Shown here one piece after another: positions 47,500 to 55,756 of a stretch of DNA of 64,000 bases. Both the position numbers and the translations under genes were made by a program. Each line of letters starts with the position of its first letter. The stretch's first letter is position 1. This stretch comes from Phaeacidiphilus oryzae TH49 (GTDB lineage Bacteria > Actinomycetota > Actinomycetes > Streptomycetales > Streptomycetaceae). The notes beneath the pieces were generated by a model. The model ran no database searches. It worked only from the letters and a program-made list of their open reading frames with translations, and was not told the DNA's origin. The DNA is taken from contig NZ_JQMQ01000004.1 of assembly GCF_000744815.1 (NCBI RefSeq), forward strand, positions 62,001 through 126,000. Direction: 5' to 3'.

Positions 47500-48656
47500 G
47501 CGCCGCCCCCGTGCCCGCGCAGCTGGGCCGCATCCCCGTGATGAAGCCCTGGCTGGGCGAGGAGGAGGCCGCCGCGGCGGCCGAGGCGGTGGCCTCCGGC
47601 TGGGTCGCCCAGGGGCCGCGGGTCGCCGAGTTCGAGCGGGCCTTCGCCGCCCGGGTCGGCGCCGCCCACGGGATCGCGGTGAGTTCCTGCACCGCCGCCC
47701 TCCACCTCGGCCTGGTCGCGCTCGGGATCGGCCCGGGGGACGAGGTGGTGGTGCCCTCGCTCTCCTTCATCGCCACCGCGAACGTGGTCCGCTACGTCGG
47801 CGCCCGGCCGGTCTTCGCCGAGGTCGAGGCGGCCACCGGCAACCTGACCGCGGAGACCGCCGAGGCCGTGCGCACCGCCAGGACCCGGGCGGTGATCCTG
47901 GTCCACCAGGGCGGCGTGCCCGCGGACGCGGAGGCCTTGCGGGCCTACTGCGCCCGGCACGGCCTGCTGCTCCTGGAAGACGCCGCCTGCGCGGCCGGCT
48001 CCACCCTGCGCGGCCGCCCGGTCGGGGCCGGTGCGGCCCTGGCCGCCTGGTCCTTCCACCCCCGCAAGCTGCTGACCACCGGTGAGGGCGGGATGCTCAC
48101 CACGGACGACCCGGCGTGCGCCGAGCGGCTGCGCCGGCTGCGCGAGCACGGGATGGACGTCTCGGCCGCGCAACGGCATCTGAGCCGCACGCCCGTCCTG
48201 GAGCGCTATACCGAACTGGGTTTCAACTACCGGATGACGGACATCCAGGCCGCCGTCGGCCTGGTCCAACTCGCCAAGCTGGACGCCATGGTGGCCCGGC
48301 GCCGGGAGCTGGCGGCCGGGTACCGGGAGCGCCTGCGCGCGCTGCCCGGCCTGGTCGCGATCGACGACCCGCCGTACGGGGAGTCCAACTTCCAGTCCTA
48401 CTGGGTGCTGCCGGAGGAGGGCCGGCCGGGCGGCCGGGACCGGCTGCTGGCGGCGCTGGCCGAGGCCGGGATCTCCGCCCGGCGCGGGATCATGGCCGCC
48501 CATCTGGAGCCGGCCTACGCCGGGCACCCCTCCGTGCCGCTGCCGGTCACCGAGCGGATCACCCGGGACTCGCTGATCCTTCCGCTCTTCCACACCATGA
48601 CCGGCGAGGAGCAGGACCGGGTGGTCGAGGTGCTCCGCCGGGAGGCCGGCCGATGA
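47496..48656 (+). CDS. DegT/DnrJ/EryC1/StrS aminotransferase
   Basis: This 386-residue PLP-dependent sugar aminotransferase shows GIAVSSCTAALHLGL, VVVPSLSFIATANVV, EDAACAAGS, the PLP lysine in FHPRKLLTTGEGGM (Lys191), and NYRMTDIQAAVGLVQL. It transfers an amino group to a keto-sugar nucleotide; the preceding oxidoreductase or epimerase may make its substrate. The GTG at 47496 overlaps the epimerase stop (GTGA), and its own stop overlaps the next ATG. Confidence 0.94.
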   Translation: MSAAPVPAQLGRIPVMKPWLGEEEAAAAAEAVASGWVAQGPRVAEFERAFAARVGAAHGIAVSSCTAALHLGLVALGIGPGDEVVVPSLSFIATANVVRYVGARPVFAEVEAATGNLTAETAEAVRTARTRAVILVHQGGVPADAEALRAYCARHGLLLLEDAACAAGSTLRGRPVGAGAALAAWSFHPRKLLTTGEGGMLTTDDPACAERLRRLREHGMDVSAAQRHLSRTPVLERYTELGFNYRMTDIQAAVGLVQLAKLDAMVARRRELAAGYRERLRALPGLVAIDDPPYGESNFQSYWVLPEEGRPGGRDRLLAALAEAGISARRGIMAAHLEPAYAGHPSVPLPVTERITRDSLILPLFHTMTGEEQDRVVEVLRREAGR

Positions 48657-49345
48657 CCCCGCTGCTGATCGTCGGCGCCGGGGGCTTCGCCCGGGAGGCG
48701 GCCCAGGCGGTGCTCGCCGCCGGGAGCCATGGGAGCCACGGGAGCCACACCCTGCTCGGGCACCTGGACGACGATCCCGCGCTGCACGGCCGCGAGGTGG
48801 ACGGCGTCCCGGTGCTGGGACCGCCGGAGCTGGTACATGATCTGACGGAGAGTCAGGTAGTGGTCTGCGTGGGCAGCCCCCGGGCGTACGCGTCCCGGGC
48901 CCGGCTGGTCCGGCGGCTTGACCTGCCCGAGTCGCGGTATGCGACGGTGCTGCATCCGAGCGCGGCGGTGTCCGCGAGCAGCACCGTCGGCGCGGGCTCG
49001 GTCCTCCTCGCGCACTGCGTGCTGACCGCGGCGGTGCGCCTAGGGCGGCACACCGCGGTGATGCCGCACACCGTCCTCACCCATGACGACGTGGTGGGCG
49101 AGTACGCCACCCTGGCCTCCGGCGTGCGGCTCGGCGGCGGGGTGCGGATCGGGCGCGGCGCCTATCTGGGCGCCGGCGCGCTGGTCCGGGAGTACACGAC
49201 GATCGGCGACTGGTCGCTGGTCGGTACCGGGAGCGCGGTGCTGGGCGACGTGCCACCGGGCGAGGTCTGGGTCGGCAGCCCGGCGCGCCGGCTGCGCGCG
49301 GCGGCCGCCGGCGAACTGCGGGAACTGGCGGCCGGACATGTCTGA
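48653..49345 (+). CDS. NeuD/PglD-family sugar O/N-acetyltransferase
   Basis: This 230-residue protein has an N-terminal Rossmann-like subdomain (LLIVGAGGFAREAAQAVL) and a C-terminal left-handed beta-helix with hexapeptide repeats (VGAGSVLLAHCVLTAAVRLG, YATLASGVRLGGGVRIGRG). This is the PglD/NeuD layout, which acetylates amino sugars such as UDP-4-amino sugars. Its position directly between two DegT aminotransferases supports an amino-sugar role. A GSHGSHGSH stretch near residue 25 comes from 9-nt repeats (48722-48748). Confidence 0.9.
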   Translation: MTPLLIVGAGGFAREAAQAVLAAGSHGSHGSHTLLGHLDDDPALHGREVDGVPVLGPPELVHDLTESQVVVCVGSPRAYASRARLVRRLDLPESRYATVLHPSAAVSASSTVGAGSVLLAHCVLTAAVRLGRHTAVMPHTVLTHDDVVGEYATLASGVRLGGGVRIGRGAYLGAGALVREYTTIGDWSLVGTGSAVLGDVPPGEVWVGSPARRLRAAAAGELRELAAGHV

Positions 49346-49382
49346 GCCGGCCCACCGGGGGCGAACGAACGGGGGAGACCGT

Positions 49383-50537
49383 ATGGATGCGATGGATCGG
49401 GCAGGCCGGAGGAGCGGGACGGCCGAGGGGGTTCCACTGGTGGACCTGGCCGCGGCACACGCCGAGGTGGCCGAGGCGGTACGCGCCGGGTTCGACCGGG
49501 TTCTGGACGGCACCGCCTTCATCGGCGGCGAGGAGGTACGGGAGTTCGAGCGCGAGTACGCGCGCTTCTCCGGCCTGGCGCACTGCGTGGGCGTGGCGAA
49601 CGGCACCGACGCCGTCGAACTGGCCCTCCGGGCGAGCGGAGTGCGGCCGGGGGACGAGGTGGTGCTGCCCGCGAACACCTTCATCGCCACCGCGGGCGCG
49701 GCGGCCCGGGCGGGCGCCCGCCCGGTGCTGGTGGACTGCCTGCCGGACAGCTATCTGATCGACCCCCAGCAGGCGCTGGACGCGGTCGGGCCGGCCACCC
49801 GCGCGGTGGTCCCGGTCCACCTCTACGGGCAGTGCGCCGCCGCGGCCGAGCTCGCCGCCCGGCTCCCGCAGCGGGTACGGGTGGTGGAGGACGCGGCGCA
49901 GAGCCAGGGCGCCAGCCGGGACGGCCGCCCGCCGGGCCGCGGCGGGATCGCGGCCACCAGCTTCTACCCGGGCAAGAACCTGGGCGCCTACGGCGACGCC
50001 GGGGCGGTGCTCACCGACGACGCCGAACTCGCCGACCGGGTACGGCTGCTGGCCAACCACGGCAGCCGCAGCAAGTACCTCCATGAGGCGGCCGGCTTCA
50101 ACAGCCGGCTGGACGCCCTGCAGGCGGTCGTGCTGCGGGCCAAGCTGGAGCGGCTGGCCGAGGGGAACGCGGCCCGCCGGGACGCCGCCGCCCGCTACCA
50201 CCTGCTGCTCGCCGAACTCGCCGAGGCCGGAAGGGTGGTGCGGCCGGTCGCGGCCGAGGGCAACGTCCACGTCTGGCACCTCTATGTGCTGCGCGTGCCG
50301 GGCGCGGACCGGGACGCGGTGGTCGGCAAGCTCAACGCGGCCGGGCTGGGCGCGGCCGTCCACTACCCGGTGCCGATCCACCGCACCCCCGCCTTCGCCG
50401 AACTCGGGTACGGGCCGGGCGCGTTCCCGCATGCCGAGCGGGCGGCGGGGGAGATCCTGTCGCTGCCGCTCTTCCCGCAGATCCGCGCGGACCAGCAGGA
50501 GCAGGTCGTCCGCGCGCTCACCGAAGCCCTGGGTTGA
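49383..50537 (+). CDS. DegT/DnrJ/EryC1/StrS aminotransferase
   Basis: This is a second PLP-dependent sugar aminotransferase, 384 residues. Motifs are CVGVANGTDAVELALRA, VVLPANTFIATAGAA, VVPVHLYGQCA, EDAAQSQGA, the PLP lysine in FYPGKNLGAYGD (Lys198), and FNSRLDALQAVVLRAKL. The GKNLGAxGDAG form resembles enzymes for 3-amino sugars (WbpE, FdtB types). It differs clearly from the copy at 47496, so two different amino sugars or positions are likely. GGGGGAGA lies before the ATG. Confidence 0.94.
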   Translation: MDAMDRAGRRSGTAEGVPLVDLAAAHAEVAEAVRAGFDRVLDGTAFIGGEEVREFEREYARFSGLAHCVGVANGTDAVELALRASGVRPGDEVVLPANTFIATAGAAARAGARPVLVDCLPDSYLIDPQQALDAVGPATRAVVPVHLYGQCAAAAELAARLPQRVRVVEDAAQSQGASRDGRPPGRGGIAATSFYPGKNLGAYGDAGAVLTDDAELADRVRLLANHGSRSKYLHEAAGFNSRLDALQAVVLRAKLERLAEGNAARRDAAARYHLLLAELAEAGRVVRPVAAEGNVHVWHLYVLRVPGADRDAVVGKLNAAGLGAAVHYPVPIHRTPAFAELGYGPGAFPHAERAAGEILSLPLFPQIRADQQEQVVRALTEALG

Positions 50538-50551
50538 CGGAGGCGGCCACG

Positions 50552-53500
50552 ATGACGACACCCCGCCGAGGCCGGCGCCCGACCCGGTCGCCGCGCACCC
50601 TGCTGACCCTCCTCGTCCTCGCGCTCGCCGCGGCCGTGCTGCCCTCCCTCGGGACCGCCCGCGCGGCCACCGACCCCTGCGGCTCCGGCTCCAACCCGGT
50701 GGTGTGCGAGAACTCGAAGGCCGGCACGCCGATGTCGGACTGGTTCTCGCCCAACGCCTACGGGAACGTCGAGGGCTTCACCACCCAGCAGAGCGTGCGG
50801 CCCGGGGACACCGTGCAGTTCAAGGTCCAGTCGCCGATCCCGTACCACGTGGAGGTCTACCGCCTCGGCTGGTACGGCGGGGACGGCGCCCGGGAGATGT
50901 CCACGGCGGCCCAGGCCTCCGCCACCTACCCGGCCAACTTCACCAAGGACGGCACGGTCAACGGCACCCCGGACGACAAGGTCACCGACGGGGTGCCCGA
51001 CGGCAAGGCGCTCAGCTGCGACAAGGACACCTCCACCGGACTGGTGGACTGCGGGAACTGGCCGGTCACCGCGACCTGGACGGTGCCCGCGGACGCCGTC
51101 TCCGGCCTGTACATCGCCAACCTGGACCAGACCGACGGCAACGGCGTGATGCCGTACCCCTTCGTGGTGCGGAACGACGGCAGCCACTCCGACATCGTGG
51201 TGCAGACCTCCGACCAGACCTGGCAGGCGTACAACCAGTGGGGCGGGGCCAGCCTCTACCAGGGCGACGGACCGGCCCCGGACGGGCGGGCCTACGCGGT
51301 CAGCTACAACCGGCCGCTGGACATCGGCGGCGACAACGGCGTCTACGGCTCCGAGTTCGAGATGATCTCCTGGCTGGAGCGGAACGGATACGACGTCAGC
51401 TACCTGTCCGGGGAGGACGTCTCGGCCCGGGGTTCCCTGCTGCTGAACCACAGGATGTACATGTCCCAGGGCCATGACGAGTACTGGACCCAGGACCAGT
51501 ACAACAACGTCCTGGCCGCCCGCAAGGCCGGTGTGGAGGAGGGCTTCTTCAGCGGCAACGAGGTCTCCTGGAAGACCCGCTTCGCGCCCAGCATCGACGG
51601 CACCTCCACCGCCGACCGGACGCTGGTCTGCTACAAGGAGACCAAGCTGGAACTCTCCCAGCCGGACGGGGTGCCCGACCCCAGCGGGATCTGGACCGGG
51701 ACCTGGATGGACCCGGCCAGCACCGAGGGCGGGAAGCTGCCCTACCAGCCGCAGAACCTCCTCACCGGCTCGATGTTCCAGGTGAACGGCTACCGCAGCG
51801 ACTCCATCACGGTCCCCGCGGTCTACGCCCCGATGCGGCTGTGGCGGAACACCTCGGTGGCCAGGCTGACGGCGGGTCAGACCGCCACCTTCCCGGCCGG
51901 GACGCTCGGCTACGAATGGGACAGCGACCTCGCCGACGCGACCAGACCCACCGGCGAGATCGACCTCTCCTCCACCACGCTGGACATCACGGACGGCAAG
52001 TACCGCCTGGACTGGGGGAACACCTACGGCAACGGCACCGCCACCCACAACCTGGTGGAGTTCCGCGACCAGAGCTCGCACGCGCTGGTCTTCGGCACCG
52101 GAACCGTCCAGTGGTCCTGGGGGCTGACCAACGTGCCGACCGCCGACCCGTCCTCGGCGGTGGTCACCGCGGACTCCCGGATGCAGCAGGCCACCGTCAA
52201 CATCCTGGCGGACATGGGCGTCCAGCCGCTGACCCTGCAGTCGGGGCTGGTCGCCACGACCGCGTCCACCGACACCACCGGGCCGACCGTCACGGTGACC
52301 AGTCCGAGCGCGAACAGCACCGTCCCCGCGCTGCGTCAGATCACCGTCACCGGCACGGCCGCCGACACCGGCGGCGGCACGGTGGCCCGGGTCGAGGTCT
52401 CCACGGACGGCGGCAGCACCTGGCACGCCGCCACCGGGCTGGCCTCCTGGACCTACACCTGGGCGCCGACCAGCACCGGGGCCCAGCAGATCGAGGTGCG
52501 GGCGGTCGACGACAGCGTCAACATCGGCGCCGTCACCACGGTCCCGCTCACCGTCGGCCCGCAGCAGTGCCCGTGCACGGTCTTTCCGGCCACCGCCACC
52601 CCCGGAACCTCCAACTCCGGGGACGGCAGCGCGGTGGAGCTCGGCGTCAAGATCCGCAGCAGCGTGCCCGGCACGATCACCGGCATCCGCTTCTACAAGG
52701 ACGCCGCCAACACCGGCACCCACACCGGCAGCCTCTGGTCCGGCAGCGGCCAGCGCCTGGCCACCGGCACCTTCACCAACGAGACCGCCTCCGGCTGGCA
52801 GCAGCTGAACTTCGCCTCGCCGGTGCCGGTCAAGGCCAACACCACCTATATCGCCTCCTACTACGCGCCGAACGGCGGATACTCCTACGACAGCGGGTAC
52901 TTCACCGGCAAGTCCGCCGGCCTGGCCCCGCTCACCGCCCTGCAGAGCGGCACCGACGGAGCCGACGGCGTCTACCACTACGGCAGCGGCGGCGGCTTCC
53001 CCGGCACCGGCTCCGCCGAGGGCAGCAACTACTGGGTGGACGCCGTGCTGGACACCTCGACCAGCAGCACCGTCCCGCCCGCGGTCACCTCGACCTCCCC
53101 GGCCGCCGGGGCGACCGGGGTGGCGATCACCGCCCCGCTCACCGCGAACTTCAGCGAGGCCGTGGACAGCGGCTCGCTCACCTTCACCCTCAAGGACGCC
53201 AACGGGGCCGCCGTCCCCGGGAGCGTCGCGCTCGGCGGCACCGGGAACTCCGCCGTCTTCACCCCCTCCACCCAACTCGCCCTGAAAACCTCGTACACGG
53301 CCTCCGTCCAGGCCACCGACCTGTGGGGCAACACCATGTCCGCGCCCACCACCTGGACGTTCACCACCAGCGCGACCCCGCCGGCGGTCAGCTGCCCCTG
53401 CGGGCTGTGGAACTCGACCACCGTACCGACCGCCACTGACATCGCGGACGATGCCAACCCGGTGGAGCTGGGCACCCGCTTCCAGTCGGCCGTCAGCGGC

Positions 53501-53941
53501 TACGTCACCGGGGTCACCTTCTACAAGGGGACCGGCGACACCGGCACCCACACCGGCAGCCTCTGGTCGGCCGACGGCACCCGGCTGGCCACCGGGACCT
53601 TCACCAACGAGACCTCCTACGGCTGGCAGACGCTGACCTTCGCCACCCCGGTCGCGATCAGCGCCGGCACCCCCTACGTGGTCTCGTACCACGCCCCGAA
53701 CGGCAACTACGCGGCCGACACCGGGTACTTCGCGAGCTCGCACACGGCCTATCCGCTCACCGCGACCGCGGACGGCAGCGGGGGAGCCAACGGGGTGTAC
53801 GCCTACGGGACCGCCTCGGCCTTCCCGACCAGCAGCTCGGAGTCGACCAACTACTGGGTGGGCCCGGTCTTCAGCACCAGCGCCCCCGCCGCGGCGCCGA
53901 CCGCCGGCGCCACCTCCGAGCCGATGGAGGCCGGTCCATGA
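50552..53941 (+). CDS. Large secreted protein with DMFase-like and two DUF4082 domains
   Basis: This 1129-residue protein has a Sec signal peptide (to about residue 38). A region resembling the C-terminal part of N,N-dimethylformamidase large subunit (about 45-560) contains YLSGEDVSARGSLLLNHRM and SQGHDEYWTQDQYNNV. An Ig-like domain follows (about 575-665), then DUF4082 (671-830), an Ig-like Big_5 type (840-940) and a second DUF4082 (946-1110). It is probably a cell-surface or matrix protein made with the polysaccharide; enzymatic activity is uncertain. GGAGG precedes the ATG at 50552. Its stop overlaps the next ATG (ATGA). Confidence 0.8.
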   Translation: MTTPRRGRRPTRSPRTLLTLLVLALAAAVLPSLGTARAATDPCGSGSNPVVCENSKAGTPMSDWFSPNAYGNVEGFTTQQSVRPGDTVQFKVQSPIPYHVEVYRLGWYGGDGAREMSTAAQASATYPANFTKDGTVNGTPDDKVTDGVPDGKALSCDKDTSTGLVDCGNWPVTATWTVPADAVSGLYIANLDQTDGNGVMPYPFVVRNDGSHSDIVVQTSDQTWQAYNQWGGASLYQGDGPAPDGRAYAVSYNRPLDIGGDNGVYGSEFEMISWLERNGYDVSYLSGEDVSARGSLLLNHRMYMSQGHDEYWTQDQYNNVLAARKAGVEEGFFSGNEVSWKTRFAPSIDGTSTADRTLVCYKETKLELSQPDGVPDPSGIWTGTWMDPASTEGGKLPYQPQNLLTGSMFQVNGYRSDSITVPAVYAPMRLWRNTSVARLTAGQTATFPAGTLGYEWDSDLADATRPTGEIDLSSTTLDITDGKYRLDWGNTYGNGTATHNLVEFRDQSSHALVFGTGTVQWSWGLTNVPTADPSSAVVTADSRMQQATVNILADMGVQPLTLQSGLVATTASTDTTGPTVTVTSPSANSTVPALRQITVTGTAADTGGGTVARVEVSTDGGSTWHAATGLASWTYTWAPTSTGAQQIEVRAVDDSVNIGAVTTVPLTVGPQQCPCTVFPATATPGTSNSGDGSAVELGVKIRSSVPGTITGIRFYKDAANTGTHTGSLWSGSGQRLATGTFTNETASGWQQLNFASPVPVKANTTYIASYYAPNGGYSYDSGYFTGKSAGLAPLTALQSGTDGADGVYHYGSGGGFPGTGSAEGSNYWVDAVLDTSTSSTVPPAVTSTSPAAGATGVAITAPLTANFSEAVDSGSLTFTLKDANGAAVPGSVALGGTGNSAVFTPSTQLALKTSYTASVQATDLWGNTMSAPTTWTFTTSATPPAVSCPCGLWNSTTVPTATDIADDANPVELGTRFQSAVSGYVTGVTFYKGTGDTGTHTGSLWSADGTRLATGTFTNETSYGWQTLTFATPVAISAGTPYVVSYHAPNGNYAADTGYFASSHTAYPLTATADGSGGANGVYAYGTASAFPTSSSESTNYWVGPVFSTSAPAAAPTAGATSEPMEAGP
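52710..52740 (+). repeat. 31-nt exact repeat, copy 1 (first DUF4082 domain)
   Basis: An exact 31-nt match to 53538-53568 (start ACACCGGCACCCACACC) lies at equivalent positions of the two DUF4082 domains; the surrounding 100 nt are also very similar. This indicates recent duplication or gene conversion. Confidence 0.85.
53538..53568 (+). repeat. 31-nt exact repeat, copy 2 (second DUF4082 domain)
   Basis: This is the partner of 52710-52740, 828 nt (276 codons) downstream. Recombination between the copies would delete one DUF4082 and the Ig-like domain in frame. Confidence 0.85.
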
Positions 53942-55029
53942 GCAGCGCCCTCAGCATGAGCAGCGCCGTCAGCAAGAGCAGCGTCAGCGTCGTGATCCCC
54001 TGCTACCGCTACGGGCGATTCCTGCCCGACTGCGTCCGCAGCGTGCTGGACGAGCAACCGGGCCTGGACGTCCGGGTGCTGATCATCGACGACGCCTCCC
54101 CGGACGACTCGGCCGCCGTCGCCCGCCGGCTGGCCGCCGAGGACCCGCGGATCGAGGTCCGGGTGCACGACGCCAACCGCGGCCATATCGCCACCTACAA
54201 CGAGGGCTTGCTGGACTGGGCGAAGGGCGACTACACGGTCCTCCTCTCGGCCGACGACCGGCTGGTCCCGGGCGCCCTGCTGCGGGCCGCCGCGCTCCTC
54301 GACGCCCACCCCGAGGTGGGCTTCTGCTACGGCCGCCCACTGCACTTCCGGCACGGCGGCCCGCTGCCCCCGGCCCGCACCAGGAGCAGCGGCTCCCGGG
54401 TCTACCCGGGGCGCTGGTGGCTGGAGCGGCGCTTCCGGGAGGGCACCGGCTGCATCACCTCACCCGAGGTGGTGGTCCGCACCAGCCTTCAGCGGGCGGT
54501 CGGCGGCTACGACCCCGCGCTGCCGCACGCCGGCGACATCGAGATGTGGATGCGGCTCGCCGCCCACGCCGACGTCGGCTATGTGCGCGGCGCCGACCAG
54601 GCGTACTACCGGGTGCACGGCGCCAACATGTCCCGCACGGACTTCGGCGGGCAGCTCGACGACCTGCGGCAGCGCCGGGCCGCGTACGACGCGGTGCTCG
54701 ACCGCTGCGCCGAACGGCTGCCCGGGGCGGGCGGCCTGGCCCTCCTGGCGCACACCCGGCTGGCCCGGTACGCGCTGCGCCGGGCGTACCGCGCGTACGA
54801 CCGGGGCCGCACGGCCGAGGTGCCGGTGGACGAGCTGGTCGCCTTCGCCCGGGACTGCCTCCCGCTGACCGGGGCGGTGGAACGGCTCCCCGAGTACCGC
54901 GCGCTGCGGCTGCGCAGGCGGATCGGCCCGCGGGCGATGCCGTACCTCCAGCCGCTGCTGCTCTCGCCGGTGCGGGACCGGGCCCGGGAGTGGCTGTGGT
55001 GGCAGTCCTGGAAGCGGCGCGGGCTGTGA
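53938..55029 (+). CDS. Family 2 glycosyltransferase
   Basis: This 363-residue GT-A enzyme has VSVVIPCYRYGRFLPDCV, VLIIDDASPDDSAAVA and the acidic metal site LLSADDRLVPG. The substrate-pocket element HAGDIEMWMRLAAHADVGYV is typical of GT2 members in actinomycete polysaccharide loci. The first 15 residues are a Ser-rich repeat (18-nt units at 53938-53955 and 53956-53973), and the second unit carries an alternative ATG. It is translationally coupled to the secreted protein (ATGA). Donor and acceptor are unknown. Confidence 0.88.
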   Translation: MSSALSMSSAVSKSSVSVVIPCYRYGRFLPDCVRSVLDEQPGLDVRVLIIDDASPDDSAAVARRLAAEDPRIEVRVHDANRGHIATYNEGLLDWAKGDYTVLLSADDRLVPGALLRAAALLDAHPEVGFCYGRPLHFRHGGPLPPARTRSSGSRVYPGRWWLERRFREGTGCITSPEVVVRTSLQRAVGGYDPALPHAGDIEMWMRLAAHADVGYVRGADQAYYRVHGANMSRTDFGGQLDDLRQRRAAYDAVLDRCAERLPGAGGLALLAHTRLARYALRRAYRAYDRGRTAEVPVDELVAFARDCLPLTGAVERLPEYRALRLRRRIGPRAMPYLQPLLLSPVRDRAREWLWWQSWKRRGL

Positions 55030-55043
55030 GGTCCGCAGGGGGG

Positions 55044-55661
55044 TCATCGGCTCCGGCGGCGGAGCAGCAGCCGGTCCGTCCACAACGCGGCCAGCACCCC
55101 GCCCACCGCGCCGAGGAGCCCGACGCCGATCAGCCCGCGGCTGCGGCTGCCGACGACCAGCGCCGCGCTCGGCGTCACCACCACCGAGCTGCTCATCCGG
55201 GCGGACGCCGGTATCCGCTGGGCGTCCTGAAGCAGCGTCAGATGCCGCTGGAAGACGGTGACGATCCGGCGCACCATGGTGTTCGCCGCACTCGGATCCG
55301 GCAGCTCCGAGGCCACCTCCAGGGAGGGGATGAGGTACTTCGGCGTGGCGCTGGTCCCGCTGTTGCGCGGAGTCAGCCGGTAGGAGCCGGACACCCCGGC
55401 CGCCCGCAGCTCCGCCTGACCGGCGGGGGACTGGAGCTGCTGGACGATCGAGTAGGAGACCGTGGCCAGCGAGGGCTGGAGGTTGGCCAGCCGGTTCGGC
55501 TGGCCGCCGGTGGCCGGCGGCTCCACCACGATCACCGCCGAGCTCTGGTAGCGCCCGGAGGGCCGGAGCACGTGGTACGCCCCGGCGGCGGTCAGCAGCA
55601 GCGCGATCAGCAGCACGTACCAGCGGCGGAGCAGGGCGGCGACGAGGGCCTCGGGCGACAC
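55044..55661 (-). CDS. Wzz-like chain-length/polysaccharide co-polymerase protein
   Basis: This 205-residue protein has the Wzz topology: two membrane spans (about 14-33 and 175-195) around an extracytoplasmic domain. Key features are the start ALLRRWYVLLIALLLTAAGAY and the SSAVIVVEPP strand. It lacks a kinase domain. Such proteins regulate polymer length or export. A GTG start at 55661 follows GGAGG. It is divergent from the Wzz-Wzy fusion gene, 95 nt away, and convergent with the GT2 gene. Confidence 0.8.
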   Translation of the reverse strand: MSPEALVAALLRRWYVLLIALLLTAAGAYHVLRPSGRYQSSAVIVVEPPATGGQPNRLANLQPSLATVSYSIVQQLQSPAGQAELRAAGVSGSYRLTPRNSGTSATPKYLIPSLEVASELPDPSAANTMVRRIVTVFQRHLTLLQDAQRIPASARMSSSVVVTPSAALVVGSRSRGLIGVGLLGAVGGVLAALWTDRLLLRRRSR

Positions 55662-55756
55662 GGTGCCTCCTTCCGTCGGAACCGATACTCTCAGCGGAAG
55701 CCGTTCTGTGCCGATGGTTTGCCCAGAACGTGCAGAAAGCGTGAGGGGGCGGGGCG

